A model generated the notes under the pieces. That model had not been told where the DNA came from, searched no databases, and was given only the letters and a program-made list of their open reading frames with translations. A DNA stretch of 5,612 bases from assembly GCA_030588935.1 (NCBI GenBank), contig JAUUWR010000065.1:1-5612 (forward strand), in the 5' to 3' direction. Position numbers and translations under genes: made by a program. Below, piece after piece: positions 1-5,566 of this stretch. The DNA is from a bacterium (GTDB lineage Archaea; Nanobdellota; Nanobdellia; Pacearchaeales; GW2011-AR1). Each line of letters begins with the position of its first letter. The stretch's first letter is position 1.

Positions 1-20
1 CGAAGGCCTTTCGCTTTTTT
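1..20 (+). terminator. Possible hairpin plus T-tract terminator at the left edge
   Basis: Bases 1-5 (CGAAG) can pair with 9-13 (TTTCG, with one G-T wobble) around a 3-base loop. A C and six T residues (15-20) follow. If the base before the window is G, the stem would extend with C14. This arrangement resembles an intrinsic terminator ending an upstream transcript, and archaeal RNA polymerase also stops at T-rich stretches. The stem is short and cut by the window edge. The same bases could equally be the last codons of an upstream gene, since frames reading through here stop at 36, 41 or 52, and I cannot tell which is used. Confidence 0.25.
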
Positions 21-59
21 CCACAGAACATTTTAGAATGAAGAAAACATAAAATAAAA

Positions 60-851
60 ATGAAGATACTAATGATCTTAATTCGCGGAGGAGAGGGGGG
101 AGTTAATAGGGTAGTTAATAGTATTAAACCTTTATTGGAAAAAAAAGGGCATAAAATTGATGTTATTTCTAGGGAAGATGATTTGAATCGTTATTCCCTA
201 ATTAGTTCGTTTAGAGTGTTAAGAAAGGAAGTTAAGAGGAGAGATTACGATCTAATCTATACTCAAGATTGGAGTTGTGCATTACCTTTCCTATTTAAGA
301 AAAATCACTATTGTTGCTTTCATGGGCATAATTTTGGGGTTGGTTTTTTTATACAATCTCTTATTGGAAAAATTATGGGAAAAAGATTAATAGTCGTTGG
401 TCCCACATTAAAAAAGAGGTTTCCAAAGTCGAATCTTATTTATAATGGAGCAAGCAAGAAAGATTTTTATGATATGAAAAAGAAAAGGAAATATATTGGG
501 TATTATTTTTCCAATAGGAAGATGAATGCCTCTGATCCTATAGCGAAAGAGACTCTTGACAAAGTAAAAGAATTAAAAGAAAAATTTAAATTAGAAACCT
601 CTTTAGCTAAAGATATCCCTCCTAATAAGATGAATGAATGGTATAACTCTCTTCAATTTTTTATTTGTCTACCTCCTAAACAAACAGGATTTATACTTGG
701 TTGGTTAGAAGCAAAATTTGCTGGAGTTCCAAATATCATAGGAAACGAATATGGTGTAGGTATCAGTAATTTAAATGCAAATTGGAAGAGTATGACTTGG
801 GAAAATCACGTAAATAAATTGTTAGAGACCTTCAACAGAAAAAATGAGTAA
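60..851 (+). CDS. Short GT-B (GT4-like) glycosyltransferase
   Basis: This 263-residue protein probably transfers a sugar from a nucleotide- or lipid-activated donor to a glycan on the cytoplasmic face of the membrane. The N-terminal Rossmann half shows a Gly-rich start with GGEGGVNRVV at 10-19, the usual acceptor-side loop, then KKGHKIDVISRE (28-39), an HG-containing stretch at 87-93 (FHGHNFG) and NLIYNGA (125-131), which matches the 'NGVD' point of GT4 enzymes. The C-terminal half carries TGFILGWLEA followed by FAGVPNIIGNEYG (209-232), the equivalent of the donor-site EGFGLxxLEA motif. The second Glu (E217) is present, but the first is Thr209. The protein is about 100 residues shorter than typical GT4 enzymes, with the loss between about 140 and 195. 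The start at 60 has no visible Shine-Dalgarno. The 3' end overlaps the next gene by 8 nt. The fold assignment is fairly safe; the sugar is unknown. Confidence 0.82.
   Translation: MKILMILIRGGEGGVNRVVNSIKPLLEKKGHKIDVISREDDLNRYSLISSFRVLRKEVKRRDYDLIYTQDWSCALPFLFKKNHYCCFHGHNFGVGFFIQSLIGKIMGKRLIVVGPTLKKRFPKSNLIYNGASKKDFYDMKKKRKYIGYYFSNRKMNASDPIAKETLDKVKELKEKFKLETSLAKDIPPNKMNEWYNSLQFFICLPPKQTGFILGWLEAKFAGVPNIIGNEYGVGISNLNANWKSMTWENHVNKLLETFNRKNE
793..808 (+). repeat. 16-bp exact direct repeat, copy 1 (glycosyltransferase 3' end)
   Basis: The sequence tgacttgggaaaatca occurs here and again at 2551-2566. In both copies it is read in the same frame as (M/L)-T-W-E-N-H, the start of the C-terminal helix of a GT4-type enzyme. 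It therefore reflects related coding sequence rather than a mobile-element repeat. Confidence 0.7.
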
Positions 852-1755
852 AAAAAAGGGTCGAATCGCTGAGATAGGAAAACATTCTTGTATTCCAGAT
901 AGTAAAAATATAAAATACTTACGTTTAAGAGCGGGGGACTACGTCCAGATATCAGATGATGTTAAAATACTCTGTCCTGATTTAAAATTAGGGGACAATG
1001 TATTTATAGGGAAAGGAACCCAGATAAAATGCAGATCTCTTGAGATAGAAAGTGATACTTTTATCCAAGGGGATGTTCTAATTGAGGGGGCCCTAAATAA
1101 CTTAGAAACCAGAGTAAAAATTGGAAGAGAGGGATTAATATGCACAGGGACCCGAATAAATTGTAATTATCCTGTTAATATTGGGAATCATGTAGGTATT
1201 GGTCAAAACGTCCGCATATGGACTCATGGTTATTTCTTACACAGATTAAAGGGGGGTCCTTATAATGTGGGGTCTGTAAAGATAGGAGATGATGTATGGC
1301 TTATAGAAGGAAGTGTTGTTATGCCAGGTATAGAGATTGGAGATCATGCTATTATTGGGACAAACAGCTTAGTGAATAAAGATGTTCCTCCTAGATCATT
1401 TGTGGCGGGTCAACCGGCAAAAGTAATAAAAAAAGAAGTGTATCCTAGAGAAATTCCGAGAGAAAAACAAGAGAGAATATTGGAAAGGGTTGTCTCAGAA
1501 TATAAGCCGATTATGAAAGCTAAGGGATTCCATAAGGAAATTCAAATTGATGGATTAAAAATTTATTTTGATTTTGAGGGAGAGCGGCCCTTGGTTTTTG
1601 ACTGTGAAACAATAAAGATGGAGGGGTCTCCAGATGAATTCGGTGAAGATTTTAGAGATTATCTAAGAAGAAATTCTATCAAATTTTTTAATGGGACCCC
1701 TTTTAGAAGTTTGATGTTTCCTGAATTTAAAAAATTACTTGGGGAGAAAAACTGA
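844..1755 (+). CDS. Hexapeptide-repeat (left-handed beta-helix) acyltransferase with a C-terminal extension
   Basis: This 303-residue enzyme probably transfers an acetyl or other acyl group from a CoA or ACP thioester to a sugar, acting in the cytosol as a trimer like related WbbJ/LacA-type enzymes. Imperfect hexapeptide turns of the [LIV]-G-x form run from about 35 to 195 (LKLGDNVFIGKG at 47-58, VNIGNHVGIG at 111-120, VKIGDDVWL at 145-153, IEIGDHAIIGTN at 163-174). H128, in the WTHGY stretch (126-130), sits where family members have the catalytic His. The family signature KDVPPRSFVAGQPAKVI occupies 179-195. Residues from about 200 to 303 form an extra charged domain (PREIPREKQERI, then an alpha/beta-looking tail) that I do not recognise. 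The start overlaps the glycosyltransferase end by 8 nt and the stop overlaps the deacetylase start by 1 nt, indicating coupled translation. The acyl donor and acceptor are not known. Confidence 0.88.
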   Translation: MSKKKGRIAEIGKHSCIPDSKNIKYLRLRAGDYVQISDDVKILCPDLKLGDNVFIGKGTQIKCRSLEIESDTFIQGDVLIEGALNNLETRVKIGREGLICTGTRINCNYPVNIGNHVGIGQNVRIWTHGYFLHRLKGGPYNVGSVKIGDDVWLIEGSVVMPGIEIGDHAIIGTNSLVNKDVPPRSFVAGQPAKVIKKEVYPREIPREKQERILERVVSEYKPIMKAKGFHKEIQIDGLKIYFDFEGERPLVFDCETIKMEGSPDEFGEDFRDYLRRNSIKFFNGTPFRSLMFPEFKKLLGEKN

Positions 1756-2423
1756 TGGTAAAAATCCTTATTATCGTTGCACATCCTGATGATGAAGTTA
1801 TCGGTATGGGGGGAACCATTCTAAAGCATTCAGAAAGAAGAGATGAGGTTTACCTCTTGGTTGTAACAGATGGGGCTTCTGCCAAGAATTCTGAATTAGA
1901 AGAATTGGATCATGCCAAATTAAGAAGAGAACATAGTAAAGAAGTTAGTGTATTCTTAGGCATAAAAAAAACATTTTTTTACAATTTTCCTGATGCAAGA
2001 CTCGATACAATCCCCCAGTTAGAATTAAATAGGGCTTTTGAAGAATTGATAGAAAAAATAAGTCCAGATAGAATTTACACTCACCACTGGAGTGACCTTC
2101 ACAGAGACCATACTAAAATATTCGAATCTGTAATGGTGGCTTCGAGGAAAACGGTTTCAGAAGTTTTTTGTTTTGAAGATATTTGTTCAACAAATGTAAG
2201 AAGGGGAGTTACTACATTTATTCCTAATATCCATATAGATATTACTGAATTTGTAGATAAGAAATTAGAAGCTATGTCTTTTTATAAGTCAATAATTCAA
2301 GAATTCCCCCGACCAATCTCTTTAGGAACTTTAAAAACACTCGCAAGATATAGGGGAATAGGGTCGGGATTTGAATTTGCAGAGGCATTTGTCTGTGTAA
2401 AGAGCAATAGAAAAGAGATATGA
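1755..2423 (+). CDS. PIG-L/LmbE family zinc-dependent N-deacetylase
   Basis: This 222-residue protein is a metal-dependent amide hydrolase of the family that removes acetyl from GlcNAc-type sugars (GlcNAc-PI deacetylase, MshB, BshB). The hallmark AHPDDE lies at 9-14, directly after the first beta strand: H10 and D13 should bind zinc and D12 should act as general base. The third zinc ligand is H119 in DLHRDH (114-119), which follows THHW at 109-112. LVVTDGASAK at 35-44 matches the usual 'tdGe' strand. The length is normal for the family and nothing appears missing. A purine-rich GGGGAG at 1741-1746 ends 8 nt before the ATG and is the best Shine-Dalgarno-like site in the window. The gene starts on the last base of the acyltransferase stop, and its own stop overlaps the ATG at 2420 (ATGA). 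Context suggests a sugar in the glycan pathway as substrate, but other N-acyl substrates are possible. Confidence 0.92.
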   Translation: MVKILIIVAHPDDEVIGMGGTILKHSERRDEVYLLVVTDGASAKNSELEELDHAKLRREHSKEVSVFLGIKKTFFYNFPDARLDTIPQLELNRAFEELIEKISPDRIYTHHWSDLHRDHTKIFESVMVASRKTVSEVFCFEDICSTNVRRGVTTFIPNIHIDITEFVDKKLEAMSFYKSIIQEFPRPISLGTLKTLARYRGIGSGFEFAEAFVCVKSNRKEI

Positions 2424-2527
2424 AAGAACAAAAACAAAAAATAATTGAAACATATAAAAAGAGGGATAATGTTGAAATTTTTGATAAAGAGAGAAGTAAA
2501 TATCTGTTTCAAAAACATAAGCTATAG
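2420..2527 (+). pseudogene. 5' stub of a broken gene, possibly a SAM methyltransferase
   Basis: An open frame of 35 codons begins with an ATG that overlaps the PIG-L stop in the ATGA pattern, which is how a genuine downstream operon gene starts. It reads as a charged helix beginning MKEQKQKIIETYKKR, followed by a segment ending DKERSKYLFQKHKL, then a TAG. This resembles to me the N-terminal cap helix of some class I methyltransferases found in glycan loci, which precedes the SAM-binding strand, but no SAM motif is reached. From about 2505-2525 the sequence instead makes sense in the +1 frame as the end of a glycosyltransferase. I therefore read it as the surviving 5' end of a truncated gene. 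Alternatively it may be a real 35-residue peptide, which is less likely. Confidence 0.5.
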
Positions 2528-2606
2528 AAAATGGGTTTTGGATAATAAATTGACTTGGGAAAATCATATAAACAAGTTTTTAGTGGTTTTGAGAAAGAAT
2601 TTTTAA
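2520..2606 (+). pseudogene. 3' remnant of a glycosyltransferase gene
   Basis: Read in the frame starting at 2520, this encodes SYRKWVLDNK then LTWENHINKFLVVLRKNF and a TAA at 2604-2606. The TWENH-x-NK-x-L core closely parallels the last residues of the glycosyltransferase at 60-851 (MTWENHVNKLLETFNR at 245-260), including a 16-bp exact DNA match. A C-terminal helix with W-E-x-x-(V/I)-x-K-(L/F)-L is typical of GT4 enzymes. The frame remains open upstream to an ATG at 2469, but the codons before about 2505 belong to the gene stub read in the other frame. The donor-binding domain is missing, so this cannot be functional. It is a scar of a deletion or gene replacement. Confidence 0.62.
2551..2566 (+). 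repeat. 16-bp exact direct repeat, copy 2 (glycosyltransferase remnant)
   Basis: This is identical to 793-808 and sits in the same reading phase within a homologous C-terminal helix. Outside the 16 bases the two copies diverge quickly but remain alike at the protein level, so it is a homologous gene end and not a recent duplication. Confidence 0.7.
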
Positions 2607-2623
2607 ATAAGAGTAAAAGATGA

Positions 2624-3220
2624 ATGAAAAAAGTTAGGGGAGAATACAAAAATAAACAAGAAAATGAGTGGGCAACCAAGAGTTTGCATAAAAAAATACT
2701 ATCCTTAATACCAGATGGGAAAGGGAAGGTATTAGACCTTGGATGTGGAAGTGGCTTTTTGGCTTCACAATTATCTAATAAAGGTTATATGGTTCTTGGG
2801 GTAGATATAGAAAATTTTACTAGATACCCAATAAAATTTTTAAAAAGAGATTTGGATAAACCATTTGAATTCAATAGATCAAAATTTGACTTAATAACTG
2901 CTGTGGAAATAATCGAACATTTAGAAAACCCTAGGAAATTTATAAGAGAAATAAAAAAATGTCTAAAAAAAGAAGGAATTGCAATCATAACAACCCCAAA
3001 TATTCTTAATTGGAAGGCAAGACTATATTATCTTCTAAAAGGAATTATTTGGGGGTTTAGAAAAGAGGATTATAAAATATCTGGGCATATATCTCCTGTA
3101 ACGAGATATGATTTTCAAAGAATTTGTGATGAAGAAAAATTGAAAATATTACAAATAACTTATAATAACTCAAATAAAGAAATTTTTGGAGATAATTTGA
3201 TTGTGATAATAGAAAAATAA
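2624..3220 (+). CDS. Class I SAM-dependent methyltransferase (UbiG/Methyltransf_11-23 type)
   Basis: This 198-residue methyltransferase has the full Rossmann core. Motif I is KVLDLGCGSGF (35-45), the acidic end of beta 2 is D61 in VLGVDIE (57-63), and a second SAM contact is likely in the KRDLDKP stretch (74-80). Motif II/III reads FDLITAVEIIEHLENP (88-103), with the H99 found in many UbiG-like enzymes, and EGIAIITTPN (117-126) matches the strand and TPN of Methyltransf_23 proteins. It most likely methylates a sugar, a lipid-linked intermediate or another small acceptor; the family gives no finer call. The ATG at 2624 is preferred because an in-phase-shifted ATG at 2620 meets a stop after five codons. 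No clear Shine-Dalgarno is visible, only the purine-rich GAGTAAAAGA. It lies 17 nt after one gene remnant (ending 2606) and abuts another (from 3222), so it may have arrived as a replacement cassette. Confidence 0.88.
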   Translation: MKKVRGEYKNKQENEWATKSLHKKILSLIPDGKGKVLDLGCGSGFLASQLSNKGYMVLGVDIENFTRYPIKFLKRDLDKPFEFNRSKFDLITAVEIIEHLENPRKFIREIKKCLKKEGIAIITTPNILNWKARLYYLLKGIIWGFRKEDYKISGHISPVTRYDFQRICDEEKLKILQITYNNSNKEIFGDNLIVIIEK

Positions 3221-3221
3221 A

Positions 3222-3371
3222 TGTTATGTACTATTCATATTCCATCATCTAGAAAATCACTTTAAAGAAGCTGGGTTAAAAGTACTTTCGTTTCAAATAT
3301 ATCAAAGAGATGGACTTAAATTCCTAATGACCTTAATAAATAATTTCCTCAACAAGATTAGATTTGAATGA
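3222..3371 (+). pseudogene. 3' remnant of a gene, probably a SAM methyltransferase
   Basis: One frame is open from 3213 (after a TAG at 3210) to a TGA at 3369-3371, with no start codon before a late internal Met. From about 3246 it reads HHLENHFKEAGLKVLSF, then QIYQRDGLKFLMTLINNFLN and KIRFE. The L-x-x-x-F-K-E-A-G-L-K-V-L pattern is the helix-strand pair near the C-terminus of many class I methyltransferases ('LleeaGFevl'). The intact neighbour has the comparable FQRICDEEKLKILQITY at 164-180. No SAM-binding part is present, so this is a truncated gene end. It begins immediately after the stop of the intact methyltransferase, placing a breakpoint at about 3220. The rest of 3372-3404 holds only a hairpin. 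Confidence 0.55.
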
Positions 3372-3385
3372 ATGGCTTATCCACG

Positions 3386-3425
3386 AAATTAAAGTTCCTT
3401 TAATTTATTTTAGATTTCTTTTTTT
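3386..3425 (+). terminator. Hairpin and T tract between convergent operons
   Basis: AAATTAAAG (3386-3394) and CTTTAATTT (3398-3406) form a perfect 9-bp stem around the loop TTC. On the plus strand this is followed by ATTTTAGATTTC and seven T residues (3419-3425). It lies exactly where the plus-strand block ends and the minus-strand methyltransferase stops; its right arm overlaps that gene's TAA (3405-3407). The stem is almost all A-T and thus weak, but archaeal termination relies mainly on the T-rich stretch. On the minus strand no T run follows the stem, so it would work mainly for plus-strand transcripts. Confidence 0.42.
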
Positions 3426-4088
3426 ATAAATAAAAAAATCAGAAAAGGATTTATGGGGATATTTATTTTTTATTTTTTCTATAAGTTCCCAATTATTTAA
3501 ATTAGAATTTATCCATCTAGAAAATTCTCTATGTTTTACATGAGGGGGATTTAGAGAATTTTTATTAGTATTTGAAGAATAGATTATCACAAATTTTTTT
3601 GAAGAATTAAAAAGATCTTTCATGTATTTATTAAATGCATTATCTTCAATAATGTGGTAGATGACATCAAGGGAAATTGCAAGATCTGTCTTAAAAAAAG
3701 AGGTATTATCAAATGCTTCGGGATACAAAAAGAATTTCTTTGTTTTATCTTTTCTAAAATATTTAATATTTTTTTGGATTATTGTTTTTGAAACATCTAA
3801 ACCAGTATAATTAGGAATTTTAAACATAGATAGTTGGTTTCCATCCCCGCACCCAAATTCAATTACTCTTTTAATTTTGTTCTTTTTTACAAAATCATTT
3901 ATTATTTGTGCCTTAAACTGTGCAAGAACTCCATAAGATCCTGCCCCCGAATTTCCCCCTCCTGAATAAAATTTTTCCCACCAACTTTTGGAATCTTGGA
4001 AGAATAATTTCTTTATAAAGTAAAATATCTTTCTAAAAATTCTTTCAAAATGAGGGAATCTCTTAATTATTGTTCTTATTTTATCCAT
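3405..4088 (-). CDS. Class I SAM-dependent methyltransferase with an SGAGSYG N-terminal motif
   Basis: This 227-residue protein has a basic, aromatic N-terminal helix (1-31), then SWWEKFYSGGGNSGAGSYG (35-53) and LAQFKAQIINDFV (55-67). I associate this conserved lead-in with a methyltransferase group common in glycosyltransferase clusters. The SAM core follows: RVIEFGCGDGNQL (74-86) as motif I, YTGLDVS (94-100) with acidic D98, and TDLAISLDVIYHIIED (134-149), whose DVxYH matches the usual 'D(V)IyHl' strand. The tail includes PPHVKHREFSRWI (181-193). The substrate is probably a sugar or glycan component. It is unrelated beyond the fold to the plus-strand methyltransferase at 2624-3220. It follows the flippase on the same strand after a 41-bp gap, has no Shine-Dalgarno, and may have its own TATA-type promoter in that gap. 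Confidence 0.87.
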   Translation of the reverse strand: MDKIRTIIKRFPHFERIFRKIFYFIKKLFFQDSKSWWEKFYSGGGNSGAGSYGVLAQFKAQIINDFVKKNKIKRVIEFGCGDGNQLSMFKIPNYTGLDVSKTIIQKNIKYFRKDKTKKFFLYPEAFDNTSFFKTDLAISLDVIYHIIEDNAFNKYMKDLFNSSKKFVIIYSSNTNKNSLNPPHVKHREFSRWINSNLNNWELIEKIKNKYPHKSFSDFFIYKKRNLK

Positions 4089-4116
4089 CTTAATTACTTA
4101 TTATCTTTAAATGAAA

Positions 4117-4127
4117 AATATTTAAAT
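4117..4127 (-). promoter_or_regulatory. Candidate archaeal TATA box for the minus-strand methyltransferase
   Basis: On the minus strand the gap between flippase and methyltransferase contains GAAGATTTAAATATTTT. Its TTTAAATA core (4126-4119) matches the archaeal TATA consensus, with a purine-rich BRE-like stretch before it. The box ends 31 nt before the ATG (4088), so a start about 22-25 nt downstream would give a nearly leaderless mRNA, in line with the lack of a Shine-Dalgarno. A 7-bp inverted repeat (4106-4112 and 4120-4126) overlaps it. In DNA this AT-rich, a chance match is a real possibility. Confidence 0.35.
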
Positions 4128-4129
4128 CT

Positions 4130-5566
4130 TCATTTTTTTCTCCTAAATACTAACCCTCCTAAATAAACTCCTTGACTGATGATTGTAGCAGTTCCTGCCC
4201 CATAAACAGCAGCAAGATGTCCGTAAGGAAGCAGAGATGTGATGAGGATATAATTGAGGAAAATATTAAGGATTGTTGAAATTATAAGAAGTTTTGCGAT
4301 TTTTTGAGGTTTGGCTTGAGAGATGTAATATGTTTGGTAAAGTGCAGTTAAGGACAGAAATAGTAATAATACTGAGAATAATCTGAGGATATTTATTGCT
4401 AAAGCATATTCAGAGCCATAAATAATTGAGATAATTACTGGAGCAAATAAAAGGATAAAAATAAATGTAGTTATTGACAACATAAAAATAAGATTTCTTG
4501 ATTTTTTTAGAGCTATTTCAAGCCTTTTTCCTTTCATCCTGCTGAATATAGGAAGCAATACAAGTGCAGTAAAACCAAGAAAAGGATAAATTCCTCCAAT
4601 CAAACTTAAAGCAGCCGTATAATATCCTATAAATTCTGCCTGAACAAAATACCCAAGCATAACCCTATCTATATTAGTGAAAAATATTCCTGAAAGAACT
4701 ATTACACTCATTGCAATTAAAAATTTGTTTGTTCCTTTTTTTTCTTTTTTCGTTAAGTTAGTTAGACTAGTCTGACCAGCTTTTTTGGGTTTTTCCTTTT
4801 TAAGAAATTCTGATTTTTTTATTGTAACAAGAACGAGACGCATTGCTGCAATAAGATAAACAACAGATAATGAGATAAAAACATAAAATAAAATCTTTTC
4901 ATCAGTAAGAACATATTTCAAAGACAATAAAACAGCCAAAGGTACTAGAATAACTCTAAAAGCCTGCAGAATGATTTCGTTGTGAAAAATTTCTTTAAAT
5001 GAATTAGAAGCTATTAAAACAGATTTAAAGATTCCTAAGGTCTGAATAAATATTATATAAAAAGCTCCTGCAAGCAAGGCCAAAAAGATTGGTTTTTGAT
5101 AAATATCTGAGATAAATCTTGATAATGCTAATAGTAAAATTACTGAAAAAATTGTAAGGAAAAATTTAATTTTAGCTAAATAAAATGTATATGCTTTTGC
5201 TTTTGCTTTTTTTCTTTTACCTAAAAATCTGGAAACAAATCTTGTTAAAGCTGTTCCAACACCTAGCTCAGAAACAGCTGCAAAAATTATAATTGTTGAA
5301 AGTGCCAAGCTATAAAGCCCGAACAACTCTGGTAAAAGTAGTCTAGCTACAATAATAGTAAATATTAAAGAGCCGCCTTTTGCAACAACATTTGTTAAAG
5401 TTTGATAGAGAGAATTTTTAATTGCCAGGCCTGTGTTACCTGAAAAATCTCTTTTTCTTATTCTTCGCCAAATATCTTTGATGTCTTTTTCTTCGCTTGT
5501 TAGCTTTTTTTTAATTTTTTCTTTAAGCTTTTTTTCTGTTTTTGTATTTTTATTCTTTCTTTTCAT
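4130..5566 (-). CDS. Polysaccharide flippase (MOP superfamily, Wzx/RfbX-like)
   Basis: This 478-residue integral membrane protein likely moves a lipid-linked oligosaccharide to the outer face of the membrane. About 12 hydrophobic helices can be placed at roughly 55-76, 83-107, 131-152, 157-178, 199-219, 225-246, 283-305, 313-341, 358-384, 392-413, 424-447 and 451-474, the layout of Polysacc_synt proteins. Characteristic stretches are GLAIKNSLYQ (46-55), IIVARLLLPELFGLYSLALS (71-90), SELGVGTALTRFVSRFLGK (99-117) and the helix-7 NIDRVMLGYF (298-307). About 35 Lys-rich residues precede helix 1, and a charged 30-residue loop (250-280) links the two six-helix halves; both should be cytoplasmic. 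Alternative later starts would remove only the basic tail. The 46 bases upstream (5567-5612) show no convincing Shine-Dalgarno or TATA box. The companion methyltransferase gene lies downstream. No polymerase or ligase is visible to define the export pathway. Confidence 0.93.
   Translation of the reverse strand: MKRKNKNTKTEKKLKEKIKKKLTSEEKDIKDIWRRIRKRDFSGNTGLAIKNSLYQTLTNVVAKGGSLIFTIIVARLLLPELFGLYSLALSTIIIFAAVSELGVGTALTRFVSRFLGKRKKAKAKAYTFYLAKIKFFLTIFSVILLLALSRFISDIYQKPIFLALLAGAFYIIFIQTLGIFKSVLIASNSFKEIFHNEIILQAFRVILVPLAVLLSLKYVLTDEKILFYVFISLSVVYLIAAMRLVLVTIKKSEFLKKEKPKKAGQTSLTNLTKKEKKGTNKFLIAMSVIVLSGIFFTNIDRVMLGYFVQAEFIGYYTAALSLIGGIYPFLGFTALVLLPIFSRMKGKRLEIALKKSRNLIFMLSITTFIFILLFAPVIISIIYGSEYALAINILRLFSVLLLFLSLTALYQTYYISQAKPQKIAKLLIISTILNIFLNYILITSLLPYGHLAAVYGAGTATIISQGVYLGGLVFRRKK

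Noticed and set aside
1..52. C-terminal end of an upstream protein-coding gene
   Set aside because: All three frames stop between 36 and 52 and none has a recognisable ending; too little sequence to choose, so no CDS is called.
95..100. Run of six G in the 5' part of the glycosyltransferase gene as a phase-variation switch
   Set aside because: Six bases is short for a slippage tract, and the run encodes part of the expected Gly-rich loop; longer A runs elsewhere show it is not exceptional.
939..1145. 68-codon minus-strand open frame
   Set aside because: It lies entirely inside the well-supported acyltransferase gene on the other strand, has no recognisable domain, and is explained as a shadow frame.
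2297..2567. Two overlapping minus-strand open frames of 73 and 78 codons with hydrophobic, Phe-rich translations
   Set aside because: They are antisense to the PIG-L end and the gene remnants. The Phe/Leu-rich composition is what AT-rich DNA with many plus-strand Lys and Glu codons gives on the reverse strand; there is no start signal or family match.
2469..2606. 45-codon frame from an ATG at 2469 as a genuine small gene
   Set aside because: Only its 3' part resembles a protein (the glycosyltransferase tail); the 5' codons are the out-of-frame reading of the preceding stub. Treated as a remnant.
2785..2988. 67-codon minus-strand open frame
   Set aside because: It is antisense within the intact methyltransferase, whose motifs are clear; this is a shadow.
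3221..3265. 14-codon frame from the ATG right after the methyltransferase stop
   Set aside because: Too short and without family-like content; the neighbouring +1 frame carries the protein-like methyltransferase tail instead.
5190..5220. Short tandem-looking gcttttgctttt pattern on the plus strand
   Set aside because: It encodes the Lys-Lys-Ala-Lys-Ala-Lys-Ala stretch between flippase helices 2 and 3 and reflects simple codon repetition rather than an independent repeat element.
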